Shown here: positions 1 to 10,094 of the stretch, one piece after another | Layout of the letters: each line of letters opens with the position of its first letter | How positions within the stretch are numbered: position 1 is the stretch's first letter | NCBI GenBank assembly: GCA_020850415.1 | Contig: JADZER010000060.1 | Coordinates: 62,001-126,000 of the forward strand | DNA from: Phycisphaerales bacterium | Lineage (GTDB): Bacteria; Planctomycetota; Phycisphaerae; Phycisphaerales; UBA1924 | DNA: 64,000 bases | Direction of reading: 5' to 3' | Made by a program: the position numbers and the translations under genes | The notes under the pieces: generated by a model | Database searches by the model: none | Told to the model about the DNA's origin: nothing | The model's input: the letters and a program-made list of their open reading frames with translations, nothing else

Positions 1-645
1 CTCGACAAACGGCCCGTCCCGGCGCGGCGAGCGGTGGTGGATCGCGTGGGCGATCAGGCTCTTGCCCGTGCCGCTCTCCCCGGACATCAGCACCGTCGTG
101 CGGCTGGGCGCGACCGACTCGACCAGGTCGTAGATCCGCAGCATCCGCGCGTCGCCCCCGATGATGTTGTCCAGGCCGTACCGCTCGTCGAGCTGGTGGC
201 GCAGGCGGCAGTTCTCGGCCTTCAGCGCCTGCTGTCTCAGCGCCCGCTCCAGCGCCAGCCGCAGCTCCTCATCGACCACCGGCTTGGTCAGGTAGTCCAC
301 CGCGCCCAGACGGATCGACTCGACCGCGCCCTCCACATGCCCGTACCCCGTCAGCATGATGAACGCGGTCTCGGGGTGCTGCGCCGCGGCTTGGCGCAGC
401 AGCTCCATCCCGCTCTCGTCGGGCAGCGCCACATCGCTGATGACCACGGCAAACGGGTGCGGGGGGTGCGAGGTGTCGCCCCGGGCCGCGTCCGCCAGCG
501 CCCGCCTGGCCTCGTCGGCGTTGTACGCGGTGCTTGTCTGGTAGCCCTCGGCCGCGAGGAACTCCGAGAGCGAGTCGGCCACGATCGGGTCATCGTCGAC
601 GACGAGCACCGCGGGCGAGCGCTTCGCGGGCGTGGCGGCGCCCAT
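1..645 (-). CDS. Sigma-54-dependent response regulator, NtrC family (partial, C-terminus outside window)
   Basis: Reverse strand reads receiver domain VLVVDDDPIVAD...DVALPDESGMELL...LTGYG...YLTKPV, then AAA+ Walker A LMSGESGTGKSLIAHAIHHRSPR. Confidence 0.9.
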   Translation of the reverse strand, partial: MGAATPAKRSPAVLVVDDDPIVADSLSEFLAAEGYQTSTAYNADEARRALADAARGDTSHPPHPFAVVISDVALPDESGMELLRQAAAQHPETAFIMLTGYGHVEGAVESIRLGAVDYLTKPVVDEELRLALERALRQQALKAENCRLRHQLDERYGLDNIIGGDARMLRIYDLVESVAPSRTTVLMSGESGTGKSLIAHAIHHRSPRRDGPFVE

Positions 646-648
646 GGC

Positions 649-1515
649 TTAGGCCGCCCCCGCCGTGCCGCCCGCGACCGCGGTCGGCCGGAAGGTGACC
701 TCGAACACCGCGCCCGGCCGGCCCGTCCCCGGCCGATCCGTGCGCCCGAACAGGCGGAGCATCCCGTCGGGCATCTCCTCCACGATCGACCGCGCGATCG
801 CCAGGCCGATGCCCGACCCGCGCCGCTTGGTCGTGAACCCGAAGCGGAAGATCGTCTCGGTGGCGGCGTTGGGCAGCCCCACGCCGTCGTCGCGGATGGT
901 CAGCCGCACCCGCCCGTCCTCGGTCCACCCCGCCGAGATCTCGACCAGGCCGCCGCCGGACCCGCCCGAGCCCGCCGCCGCGCCGATCGCCTCGATCGCG
1001 TTGGTCAGCCCGTTGACGATCACCGGGTACAGCGTGCCGGCGGGTACGCCGCACAGCCCGTTGGAGACGATGGTGTTGATCTTCACCCCGTGCTCGGCCG
1101 CGGCGGGGCTGAGCACATCGACCGCGTGAAAGATCGCTTCGCCCAGCTCGATCGGGGTCGCCGGGACCGACAGGTGCGCCCCGCCGTTGCCCGCCGCCCG
1201 CATCGCCGCGTCCACCAGCTCGGCCATCCGATGCAGCGACTGGCGGACGATCTCCAGGCGCCGCCGGGCCTCGTCGGGCGTCTCGCCCGGCCGGGGCTGC
1301 TCGGCGTCGTCCAGGGCCCGCTGGGCGAGCCCGAGCGAGCGGAGCGAGCCGTCGAGGATGTTGCCCAGCTCGTGCGCCAGGATCGTCAGCCGGTCGGCGC
1401 TCTCGCCCGATGCCCCCGCCGAGCGCGGGAGGGGCCGGGAGGCCTGGCGTGCACCGGGACGGCTCTGATCGCGCTGCGGCTCGTGGGGCTGGTCCATGTT
1501 GCCTGCAATCGACAC
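649..1515 (-). CDS. Sensor histidine kinase
   Basis: LAHELGNILDGSL (H-box-like) and HATPase DDGVGLPNAATETIFRFGFTTKRRGSGIGLAIARSIVEEM; adjacent to regulator. Confidence 0.88.
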   Translation of the reverse strand: MSIAGNMDQPHEPQRDQSRPGARQASRPLPRSAGASGESADRLTILAHELGNILDGSLRSLGLAQRALDDAEQPRPGETPDEARRRLEIVRQSLHRMAELVDAAMRAAGNGGAHLSVPATPIELGEAIFHAVDVLSPAAAEHGVKINTIVSNGLCGVPAGTLYPVIVNGLTNAIEAIGAAAGSGGSGGGLVEISAGWTEDGRVRLTIRDDGVGLPNAATETIFRFGFTTKRRGSGIGLAIARSIVEEMPDGMLRLFGRTDRPGTGRPGAVFEVTFRPTAVAGGTAGAA

Positions 1516-1636
1516 GCGAGGCCCGCGCCTGAAGGCGGTGTTGCCGCGACGCCACAGGCCGTGGCCGTCGGGGGTGGCGGGCCGGATTCTCGGACCCTCG
1601 CCCGTCCTCCGGGCCGGCTCCGCTCCCGGGCGGGGC

Positions 1637-4600
1637 TCAGCTCACACCCACCGCGACCGCGTCCCGCTCGCTGAGCATCCCGCCGTCGGAGCGCTGCCTG
1701 ACGGTGCCGTCGCGCTTCCAGCTCCGCTCGCAGCGCGGCTCGCCCCGCAGGTCGAGCAGGCGAGGCTCGGACGCCGAGCCATCGAGCCCGACCCGGCTCA
1801 CGCCCAGCAGGTCCGCCAGGTCGGTCGGGTCGAACCCCGCGAGCACGCCATCCGGATCGGGCAGCACGAGGCCCGCGTCGAGCGGGTTCTCGACGCCGAC
1901 CGCCGCCTTGCCGCGCTCCATGGCCAGCAGACCCGCCTCGCGGGCCGCCATCACGCGGGACCACCGCTCGTCGGCCCCGACGCCGAACCCCGCCGGCGAG
2001 CCCGCCGTGACGAAGCACTCGAGGTGCACGCACCGCGCGCGGTCCGCGCTGTCGGCCCCGACCAGCTCCCGCCACGCCTCGTCGGCCGTGTGCGGCAGCG
2101 CGGGGGCCAGCAGCTTGCACAGCCCGTCGGTTAGGTCCCAGAGCGTCGCCTGCGTCCGCCGCCGCCGCGGGGAATCGACCGCGTCGCAGTACAGCCGGTC
2201 CTTCACGGCCGCGAGGTAGACGGCGCTGAGCGTGTCGTTGCAGAAGTCGTACAGGGAGGTCTGGACGGTGCGGAAGTCGTACCGCTGGTACGCCGCGACG
2301 ACCCGGCGTTCGAGTGCGTCGAACTCGGCGAGCACCCAGGCATCGATCGAGGTTGGCGGCATGGCCCCGCGCACTTCGTCTCTCCGTCTCTCCGTCTCTC
2401 CGTCTCTGCCCGACGCAAAGTCAGAGAGATTGCTCAGCATGAACCGCAGCGTGTTCCGCACCTTCCGATAGCTCTCGCCGGCGAGCTTGAAGAACTCGTC
2501 GTCGACCTTCATGTCGTTCTCGTAGGAGAGGCTGCACACCCACCAGCGGACGACATCGGCGCCGAAGAGCTTGAAGAGATCCTCGACGGTGTGCCCGGCG
2601 CTCTTGCTGAGCTTCTTGCCGTCCTTGTCGACCATGAACCCGTGGGTGAGGATGGCCTTGAACGGCGGGCGCCCGCGCGAGCCCAGGGCCGCGAGCAGCG
2701 ACGACTGGAACCACCCGCGGTGCTGGTCGGACCCTTCCAGATACAGCTCGACCGGGAACCCGTCGTCGCCCAGCCGCTCGCGCATGCACCCGTTCCAGGT
2801 GCTGCCCGACTCGAACCAGACATCGAGGATGTCGGGGCTCTTGGTGGAGGAAGCGACGGAGGCACGGAGCGACGAAGCGACGGAGGGGGGGCAGTCGGGG
2901 TCGGCCGCGGGGTCGTAGTACTTCAACAACTCGGCCGGCCCGCTCTTGAACCACACATCCGAGCCCTGCTCGCGCACCAGCCTCGCCACCGCCCGCACGC
3001 TCGCGGCGGTCATCAGGCACCCGCCCTCCGGGGTGAAGAACGCCGGGATCGGCAGCCCCCACGACCGCTGACGGCTGATGCACCAGTCCGGCCGGCTCTC
3101 GAGCATCCCCCGCATCCGGTTGCGCCCCCACTCGGGGACGAACCCGACACCGGTGGCACGGCTCTCCGAGCCGTGAGTCTGATTGCCTTCGGACACCTCA
3201 CACGGCTCGGAGTGCCGTCCCACCGAATCCAGCGCGAGGTGGCGGAGGGTCTTGCCCTCGCGCTTCGTCGCCATGTCCACCCCGACAAACCACTGCTCCG
3301 TGCACCGGAACACCACCGGCGTCTTGCTCCGCCAGTCGTGCGGGTAGCTGTGCGTGAACTTGTGGCTGTAGAAGAGGTGCCCGCTCGCCCGCAGCCGCTC
3401 GGCCACCTGGTCGTTCGCGGTCCAGATGTCTACGCCCCGCAGCCACTCGGGCACGGTCGTGTCGTACTTGCCGTCGTGCAGCACCGGGCAGTAGACCGGC
3501 AGGCCGACGCGCTTGCCGGTCTGGAAGTCCTCCGCGCCGTGGCCGGGCGCGGTGTGCACCAGCCCCGTGCCATCCTCCAGCGTCACATAGTCCGCATCGA
3601 CGATCGTGTAGCACACGGAGGTGTCCGCCCCCGGCTCGTGCAACGGCTTGGGCGCCTCGTCGATGAACGGGTGCTTGTAGCGCAGCCCGAGCAGGGCGGC
3701 GCCCCGCGTCGTGGCCAGCACCTCGACCTCTTCGGCCTTGGCGGCCTTGGTCACCTGCCCGACCAGCTCGGCCGCGAGAACGGTGATATTGCCGTCCACC
3801 CGCACCAGGGCGTACTCGTACCCGGTGTTGACCGCGATCGCGAGGTTCGCCGGCAGCGTCCAGGGCGTGGTCGTCCAGATCATGAAGCTGGGCGTCTGGC
3901 CGAGGTCCCGCTCCTCGCGGGCGTCCTCGTCGATCCCGAACGCCGCGTAGACCGCCGCGCCGTCCGCGGCCTCGAAGTCCACATACACCGACAGGTCCTC
4001 GCGGTCCATGTACTCCAGCTCCGCCTCCGCCAGCGCCGTCTCGTTGGCGACGCTCCAGTGGACGGGCTTGAGCGCCCGGAACACCAGCCCCTGCTCGACC
4101 AGATCGGCGAGCGTCTCCAGCACCGCCCCTTCGAATGAGGGGTGCATCGTGAGGTACGGGTGCTCGTAGTCCGCCAGCGTCAGCAGGCGCAGCATCTCGC
4201 CCGCTTGGAGCTTGACATACTTCTCGGCGTAGGTCTGGCACTCGCGCCGGACCGCGGTCTTGCGGACATCGTCCGGCAGGGCCGCCAGCTTGGCGAACTT
4301 CCCGCTCTCGACCAGCCCGGTCATCACCTTGTGCTCGATCGGCAGGCCGTGGCAGTCCCAGCCGGGGACATACGGCACATCGAAGCCCATCATCGTCCGC
4401 GAGCGCACGACCAGGTCCTTGAGCGTCTTGTTGAGCACATGCCCCAGGTGGATCGAGCCGTTGGCGTAGGGGGGCCCGTCGTGGAACACGAACCGGGGCC
4501 TGCCGGCCGAACGCTCCCGGACCATCGCGTAGAGCCCCATCTCCTCCCACCGCTTCGCGCTCGCCGGCTCGTTCTGCACGAGGTTGGCCTTCATCGCGAA

Positions 4601-4690
4601 GGCGGTCTTCGGCAGGTTGAGGGTGTCCTTGTACTTGTTGCCGGCCTTGTCCTGCTTCCCCTTGCCGGCGGGGGCCTGGGTCTCGCTCAT
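1637..4690 (-). CDS. ileS: Isoleucyl-tRNA synthetase
   Basis: HDGPPYANGSIHLGH (HIGH), KLSKSAGHTVE (KMSKS-like), DILDVWFESGSTW, SYPHDWRSKTPVVFRCTEQWF. Confidence 0.97.
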   Translation of the reverse strand: MSETQAPAGKGKQDKAGNKYKDTLNLPKTAFAMKANLVQNEPASAKRWEEMGLYAMVRERSAGRPRFVFHDGPPYANGSIHLGHVLNKTLKDLVVRSRTMMGFDVPYVPGWDCHGLPIEHKVMTGLVESGKFAKLAALPDDVRKTAVRRECQTYAEKYVKLQAGEMLRLLTLADYEHPYLTMHPSFEGAVLETLADLVEQGLVFRALKPVHWSVANETALAEAELEYMDREDLSVYVDFEAADGAAVYAAFGIDEDAREERDLGQTPSFMIWTTTPWTLPANLAIAVNTGYEYALVRVDGNITVLAAELVGQVTKAAKAEEVEVLATTRGAALLGLRYKHPFIDEAPKPLHEPGADTSVCYTIVDADYVTLEDGTGLVHTAPGHGAEDFQTGKRVGLPVYCPVLHDGKYDTTVPEWLRGVDIWTANDQVAERLRASGHLFYSHKFTHSYPHDWRSKTPVVFRCTEQWFVGVDMATKREGKTLRHLALDSVGRHSEPCEVSEGNQTHGSESRATGVGFVPEWGRNRMRGMLESRPDWCISRQRSWGLPIPAFFTPEGGCLMTAASVRAVARLVREQGSDVWFKSGPAELLKYYDPAADPDCPPSVASSLRASVASSTKSPDILDVWFESGSTWNGCMRERLGDDGFPVELYLEGSDQHRGWFQSSLLAALGSRGRPPFKAILTHGFMVDKDGKKLSKSAGHTVEDLFKLFGADVVRWWVCSLSYENDMKVDDEFFKLAGESYRKVRNTLRFMLSNLSDFASGRDGETERRRDEVRGAMPPTSIDAWVLAEFDALERRVVAAYQRYDFRTVQTSLYDFCNDTLSAVYLAAVKDRLYCDAVDSPRRRRTQATLWDLTDGLCKLLAPALPHTADEAWRELVGADSADRARCVHLECFVTAGSPAGFGVGADERWSRVMAAREAGLLAMERGKAAVGVENPLDAGLVLPDPDGVLAGFDPTDLADLLGVSRVGLDGSASEPRLLDLRGEPRCERSWKRDGTVRQRSDGGMLSERDAVAVGVS
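2376..2408. repeat. 8-bp tandem repeat (cgtctctc)n inside ileS
   Basis: cgtctctccgtctctccgtctctccgtctctg; encodes GRDGETERRRDE in frame. Confidence 0.8.
2850..2886. repeat. Low-complexity insertion in ileS
   Basis: gaagcgacggaggcacggagcgacgaagcgacggagg, encodes SVASSLRASVASST just before conserved SPDILDVWFESG. Confidence 0.7.
3152..3224. repeat. REP/BIME-like palindromic element inserted in frame in ileS
   Basis: GGTGGCACGGCTCTCCGAGCCGTGAG...CACACGGCTCGGAGTGCCGTCCCACC; outer GGTGG/CCACC inverted, paired stems; encodes VGRHSEPCEVSEGNQTHGSESRATG. Confidence 0.85.
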
Positions 4691-4979
4691 GGGTGCTGCG
4701 CTCGCTCTCGGAGTGCTCCGCCGTCCGAGCGGGGGCTCAGGACAGTTCGGGCTGGGTGTTCGGTGGATGCCAAGGGTAGCGGGGGGGTGGCGTCGGTGGG
4801 GGCCCCTGCGCGGCTCCGGGAAGGCGATAGCCCTCCCCGCCGCGCGGGGCTAGCGAATTCGCCCGCCCGGAATCAGGGGCGACGGCCGGCGGCTGACCTG
4901 GCTCACGCTCGACACCATGCGCCAATCATCGGCCGCACACCGGCGTCGGGCAAGCAGTTCCCTGGGATTTTGGGGGCGC

Positions 4980-5525
4980 CTAGCGACGCTGCTCGAAGAT
5001 CGTCTGCGTCCGCAGCACCACGCCTTGGTTGGCCAGCAGGTGGTACGCCTGCACATGCATCTCGCGGCTGTAGCGCTGGGTGTCCAGCATCGAGAGGCAG
5101 GGCCCCACCTCGTCCTCCCACTGGTGGATGACCGCCTCGCCCTCTCGCCCGAACGCGAGGAGCTCCTCAAAGGTCGAGAGGTACAGGTTCTCCGCCAGGG
5201 TCTCCGTCTGGACCGTCGTGATGTAGTTCACCGGCCCGGACTTGAAGGTGTGGTCGTAGTCCCGCTCCCCCGCGCACAGGAACGCGGCGACCACCCCGGC
5301 GTCGGGCAGCCCGCGCTCCTGGTCGGTCACCAGCTCGCACGCGCAGACCCCACCCAGCTCGAACCGGAGCACATGGCCGCCACGCATCAGCCAGGCCTCG
5401 AACTCGAACCCGTTGAGCTGGTCCACCCGGCGGGCCTTGAGATCGAAGAACTCCGGGTGCAGCGCCCGGTCGTAGAGCACCACCTGATAGGTTTGCAGAC
5501 TGTTGACTTTGGCTGGCGTTTCCAT
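4980..5525 (-). CDS. Conserved hypothetical protein
   Basis: Start METPAKVNSLQTYQVVLYDRALHPEFFDLKARR; coherent acidic protein sequence; start chosen within longer ORF. Confidence 0.7.
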   Translation of the reverse strand: METPAKVNSLQTYQVVLYDRALHPEFFDLKARRVDQLNGFEFEAWLMRGGHVLRFELGGVCACELVTDQERGLPDAGVVAAFLCAGERDYDHTFKSGPVNYITTVQTETLAENLYLSTFEELLAFGREGEAVIHQWEDEVGPCLSMLDTQRYSREMHVQAYHLLANQGVVLRTQTIFEQRR

Positions 5526-5798
5526 GCGGGCCCTCGGGCGGTGCGGCGTGCGGGCGGCGGCGGAGCGTCCAGCACCGCCTGGATGTGGGAACAAAGGCAA
5601 GCCGAGAAGGTCGCCGATGTTTGTGGCCACTCTAGCCCACCAGTCATGGCCTGACGCCCCCCCGCACACCGGTTGGGGCGATCCCACGAGCACCCACAAC
5701 ATATCTGGTCCTCCGCGGACGAGTCCAGCCTATTTTCATCAGAGGTCCGGAAAATCGGGTACCTTACCCACACCGGCCCGGAACCCGGAGCCTCTCGT

Positions 5799-7952
5799 AT
5801 GGATGCGAAGGACAACCAAGCCCGACGCCAGGAGGGACTCCTCCGGAGACTCCCTCCGGACGAGCGCTTAGCCGCCATCGTGGCGGTGTTCCCGCACGCC
5901 CCGGCGGAGGAGCGAATCACACTCACCGTGCTGCTCGCCGAACTGGCGGCACGCTCCCATTCCGAGCCGGTGGTTTGGCTGGGTCGGTCCCGGATATCAA
6001 CGGACACCCGTCTCGCCGAGGAGGCCACCCTCGCCCTCGCCGGGCTGTGGCGCGAGGTGCCCCGGCCGGTCCGACAGCTCGCCCTGGCATCCTGCCGCGG
6101 GAGGTGGGGCGAAGCCATCGTCGCCCTCGGGGAGGGCGCCGGCGCCGCCGCGGCATCGCTGGCCGAGCTGAGCCTCGACGCGGGGGATCCCGCGACCCTC
6201 GCCGTCCTGCCGGGTCTCCTGGGGACCGCAGAGCCCCGGACCTCCGCGATGATCGGGCAGACGCTGCTGGCCCACGCGCTGCGCCTCGCGGACCCGGCCG
6301 ACCCGCGACTGCTCGGGATCGACCCAACCACGCCGGCGATGCGCCCGGTGCTCGACGCCGACCCGCCCGCCTGGGCCCCGGCGGATGTCCACACGCTTTT
6401 CGAGGCGATCGCGGCGTCGGTGGACGGCTTCGAAGGACATCGGCGCAAGGAGGTGCTCTTGGCGGCCCTGCTCCTCCTCGAGGGCCCGCGCAGGACGCTG
6501 GCGGGGCGGGATGTGCTCGCCGAGATGATCCGAGACGAGAACGCCCCCGCCGGCCGGACCCTGCGATCGGCCTTCCGGCGGGCCAAGGCCCCGATCGCCA
6601 GGCAAAGGGCGTGGCTGTGGGCGCGGGAGCGGGTCCTGGCGGCGGCGTGTACCGAGCGGATCGCCCGGGCCCCGACGCTCGCGGACCACACGGTGGTGCT
6701 GGAGCTGGCGCACCTGGCGCTCGCGCCGGCGCGGGGAGTGCACCTGGCCATCGTGCCGATCGCGACCATCCCGGCCCCCGGGGCAGAGCTGCCGCCGGGG
6801 GTGACCGGCGCCCGGCGCCTGCACCCGTCGGGCCCGGTGCCGGACCGCGCGACGATGGCGCTGCTGCCGACGGCGCTGCGCCGGCAGACGCCCCGTCTTG
6901 TGCGCGCGCTGGAGGCCGACGCCCCCACACGGGCGATGGCCCTTGAGCCCCTGCTCACCGACGGCGACCCCCTCGCCCGGTTCGGCGCGCTGCGGGCCCT
7001 CTGCGCCGACGATGCCCGCGACTACTGCTTCGACGCCGACGGGCGGATCGCCCGGCACGCGGCGCTGGGGGCGTCGTCGATTGGGGTCGCCGAGAGCGGC
7101 AGGCTCCGCGCGGGGCACGGCGCCCGCCGGCGGGCGGCGTCGGTGCTCGAGCGATCACCGCACCCATGGGTCCGGGACATCGGGCGCGATGAGCGAGAGC
7201 GGGTCACGCCCGGATGGGGGTCGGCGCTCCAGCTTCTCGCGGCGCGCCGGCTGCACGCCCAGGACCCGACGGCGTTCGCCGACCTTGTGCGCACGGCGCG
7301 GGACTCCGGCAGTATCGGGGCCCTGGTCGGCTGGCTGATGGTCGCGCGCCGGATCGGGGCGGTCGGCACGATCGAGCCGCTGGTGCTGTCGCTGGTGCGG
7401 GACTCGCTGTCGGTCGGCGTGCCCGGGGAATGCCGCGCGGCGGCGACGGCGGTGGCGTGTCTGGGTGAACTGGGGGAGACGCGCGGGCGCAGCGTGCTGG
7501 TCGAGTGCCTGCGGAGTCACCCGGACGCGCGGGTGCGGGCGAACGCGGCGGAGGCCCTCGGGCGCGCGCGCGCCGGCGGCGTTGGCCTGATCGCCGGGGT
7601 CGTCGACGAGCACCACCGCGTGCGGGCGAGTCTGCTGCGGGCGATGCTCCAGCCGTGGGGCGAGCCCAAGCCGGCGGGGGCGGCCGGGGCCGCGGACCGG
7701 CTGGGGGAGATGTTGGTCGACCCGCGTCCGCCTCACCGGCTGGCGGGGGTGTGGGTGGTGCAGCGGTCGCTTCGGTCGGGTTTGGAGGGTCGGATCGGGG
7801 CGAGGTGGGAGCGCCTGGCGGGTCGGGTGCGGTGGCTGGCGGAGGAGGACACGGACGCGTCGGTGCGCGCGCGGGCGGCGGTCGTGACCACCCGGCTGGA
7901 CGCGGCGATGGCGGGCCTGGGGCCGCGTGCGGCGCAGGGGGTGGGGGCATGA
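5799..7952 (+). CDS. HEAT-repeat-like protein
   Basis: Repeated alpha-helical Arg/Ala-rich units e.g. RSVLVECLRSHPDARVRANAAEALGRARAGGV; start MDAKDNQARRQEGLLRRLPPDERL. Confidence 0.75.
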   Translation: MDAKDNQARRQEGLLRRLPPDERLAAIVAVFPHAPAEERITLTVLLAELAARSHSEPVVWLGRSRISTDTRLAEEATLALAGLWREVPRPVRQLALASCRGRWGEAIVALGEGAGAAAASLAELSLDAGDPATLAVLPGLLGTAEPRTSAMIGQTLLAHALRLADPADPRLLGIDPTTPAMRPVLDADPPAWAPADVHTLFEAIAASVDGFEGHRRKEVLLAALLLLEGPRRTLAGRDVLAEMIRDENAPAGRTLRSAFRRAKAPIARQRAWLWARERVLAAACTERIARAPTLADHTVVLELAHLALAPARGVHLAIVPIATIPAPGAELPPGVTGARRLHPSGPVPDRATMALLPTALRRQTPRLVRALEADAPTRAMALEPLLTDGDPLARFGALRALCADDARDYCFDADGRIARHAALGASSIGVAESGRLRAGHGARRRAASVLERSPHPWVRDIGRDERERVTPGWGSALQLLAARRLHAQDPTAFADLVRTARDSGSIGALVGWLMVARRIGAVGTIEPLVLSLVRDSLSVGVPGECRAAATAVACLGELGETRGRSVLVECLRSHPDARVRANAAEALGRARAGGVGLIAGVVDEHHRVRASLLRAMLQPWGEPKPAGAAGAADRLGEMLVDPRPPHRLAGVWVVQRSLRSGLEGRIGARWERLAGRVRWLAEEDTDASVRARAAVVTTRLDAAMAGLGPRAAQGVGA

Positions 7953-8413
7953 TCGGGGGCCAAATCGGCGGCATGCTCGGGCCGTTGGTGTGGGGGGTTC
8001 TCGCGCAGGCGGGTAGCGCGGGGCGGAACACGCCGATCCGCACCATCATCGAGCAGAACCGGGAGGCCGGGGTCGAGCCCCTGCGCCGCGTGGAGCTGCC
8101 CATGGGGCTGCTCGCGGTGATGCTGGGGGTGGCGTTGGCGGCGGGGCTCACGGCGTGGTGGATCAACCATCAGGCCCGGCACCGCCCGGCGCCGGAGACG
8201 CGGGCGTTCATCCGGCTGGCGCGCGGGCACGGGCTCGGGAAGCGGTCGATGCATCTGGCGGCCGAGCTCGCGGCGCAGGCGGGGCTCGCGCCGGTGGCGC
8301 TGCTGGCGAGCCCGGCGCTGCTGCGGGCGGCGGTCGAGGGGGCTGATCAATCGACATGGTCGCGCCGGCCTGGCTGGGACCGGCTGGCGCTGGCGGCGAG
8401 GGGCGGCGGCTGA
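7949..8413 (+). CDS. Small membrane protein, unknown function
   Basis: ATGA overlap with upstream gene; MGLLAVMLGVALAAGLTAWWI transmembrane segment. Confidence 0.65.
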   Translation: MIGGQIGGMLGPLVWGVLAQAGSAGRNTPIRTIIEQNREAGVEPLRRVELPMGLLAVMLGVALAAGLTAWWINHQARHRPAPETRAFIRLARGHGLGKRSMHLAAELAAQAGLAPVALLASPALLRAAVEGADQSTWSRRPGWDRLALAARGGG

Positions 8414-8419
8414 GGCCGG

Positions 8420-8983
8420 TCAGCTTCCGGCGCGGAGGGTGCGCAGGCCCTTGGCCTGGCGCTCGGCGTTGCAGCGGGTGAGCGCGGGCGGGTGGTCGCC
8501 GAGCAGGCGCACGAGCTGGGTCTGCGTGCAGCAGAGGCGCGTGGCGGCTTTGGCGGCGTCCCACGAGCAGGCGTCGAGAACATCGAGGGCCTCGGCGATG
8601 AGTGTCGGGTGGTCGCGGTGGGCGGTCGCGCAGATGATCCGGCCGGCGGCGTTGCAGCGGGAGGCCCAGAGGGCGGTGCGGGCCTCGCCGGGGGGCACGG
8701 GGGTGCGGTGCTCGACGGCGAGCAGGTAGCGCAGGCGGTGGAGGGCGACCTTGCGGTTGGTCTCGGGGCTTCGGGCCTCGCCGGCCTGGGCGGAGAGGCC
8801 GGTGGGGGTGTGGGTGAGGATGACCTGGGTGTGGACGCGGTTTCGGTGCTGGCCCCCGGGGCCGCCGGTGCGACCGCGGTCGAGTCGGCACTGGGCGAGC
8901 AGCTCCGCGTCGTCGAGCGCGGCGGGGTGGGTGCTGTCCCGCCACGCGGGGGCGCCGATCGGGTCGGGGCGTGGCGAGGTCAT
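8420..8983 (-). CDS. RF-1 domain (peptidyl-tRNA hydrolase/ArfB-like) protein
   Basis: RTGGPGGQHRNRVHTQVILTHTPTGLSAQAGEARSPETNRKVALHRLR, GGQ-type motif. Confidence 0.85.
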   Translation of the reverse strand: MTSPRPDPIGAPAWRDSTHPAALDDAELLAQCRLDRGRTGGPGGQHRNRVHTQVILTHTPTGLSAQAGEARSPETNRKVALHRLRYLLAVEHRTPVPPGEARTALWASRCNAAGRIICATAHRDHPTLIAEALDVLDACSWDAAKAATRLCCTQTQLVRLLGDHPPALTRCNAERQAKGLRTLRAGS

Positions 8984-9831
8984 GGCGGGGTGACCAGCCC
9001 GGTCTCGGTCATGCGCCGGGCGATCTCGGCGGCGGGGAGGTTCCAGAGCGTCTCGGCCATGGCGAGGCCCTCGGGGTCGAGCGTGGCGAGCTGGGCGCGG
9101 GTGTAGGGGGCGAAGTCATTGAGCGCGAGGTACGCCTCGGAGACCTCGGCGAAGTACTCGTTGGCGTTGGTGGCGGCGTAGGCCCGGACCTTCTCACCGA
9201 GGGCGACGGAGTTGCGGTCGAGCCGGTCGTAGAGCCCCGCGTCGATCGCGTGCCGGTAGGCGCTGAGGATCTCGGGGGTCTCGGCGCCGAGCATGCGGTG
9301 GTAGGCGTGGGCGAGCTCGTGGAGGAGCATGTAGGGCTGGGTGGTGCGCCAGGCGAGGTAGTCGTCGGCGTTGACGATCTCGACGCCGCCGGCCTTCGCG
9401 GCGGGCATGGCGTGGGCGACGACCCAGTCCTCGGACCAGTGGCAGCAGAGGCCTCGCCCGGACATGCCCTCGTTCTGGGCGCCCTGGAGCTCGACCCAGA
9501 TCGTGGTCTGGCGCAGGGCCGCGAGGGCGGGGGCGGGGACGAGGTGGGCGATCTCGTCCAGGTCGGCGCCGAGGTGGAGCAGGACGCGGTCGAGCCGCGC
9601 GGGATCGGCGACGAGGTCGGGGCTGATGAGGCAGGCAAAGCCGGCGATGTCCCGGGGGTCGTAGTCGGAAGCGGCCCGGGGGCCCGCGGGGGCGGGCGTG
9701 GCGCCGGATGGGGCCTGGGATGAGGGCTGGGCGCGGGCGGGGAGGGCGGCGGCGAGCGCGCCGGTGATGAGGGCGGTGAGCATGCTGGCGAGAGGGACGG
9801 TGAGCCGGGCGGCGGGCGTTCGGAGGGGCAT
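8980..9831 (-). CDS. Putative secreted zinc metallopeptidase-like protein
   Basis: Signal peptide; YMLLHELAHAYHRM (HExxH) and downstream NANEYFAEVSEAYL. Confidence 0.75.
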   Translation of the reverse strand: MPLRTPAARLTVPLASMLTALITGALAAALPARAQPSSQAPSGATPAPAGPRAASDYDPRDIAGFACLISPDLVADPARLDRVLLHLGADLDEIAHLVPAPALAALRQTTIWVELQGAQNEGMSGRGLCCHWSEDWVVAHAMPAAKAGGVEIVNADDYLAWRTTQPYMLLHELAHAYHRMLGAETPEILSAYRHAIDAGLYDRLDRNSVALGEKVRAYAATNANEYFAEVSEAYLALNDFAPYTRAQLATLDPEGLAMAETLWNLPAAEIARRMTETGLVTPP

Positions 9832-10021
9832 GGGACCCAGTGTAGTGCCCGTTGGGGGGCTCTAGGCCGGCGGGCGTGGGGGCGCAACGCCGCCCGGGCG
9901 TGGGGGCTCTACGCCGCCGGGCGCGGCCCGGGGTGGCCCCGGCCGCCGGGCTGGACATCGGCGCGGGGCGGGCGGATACTTGGGGGCTGAGACCGGCGGG
10001 CGCTGACGGCGCGCCGGCGAG

Positions 10022-10094
10022 GCCACCTTAGCTCAGTCGGTAGAGCGGAGCTTTCGTAAAGCTCAGGTCGCGAGTTCGAGTCTCGCAGGTGGCT
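10022..10094 (+). tRNA. tRNA-Thr (CGT)
   Basis: Cloverleaf GCCACCT...GAGCT-TTCGTAA-AGCTC...GCGAGTTCGAGTCTCGC-AGGTGGC; anticodon CGT. Confidence 0.95.
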
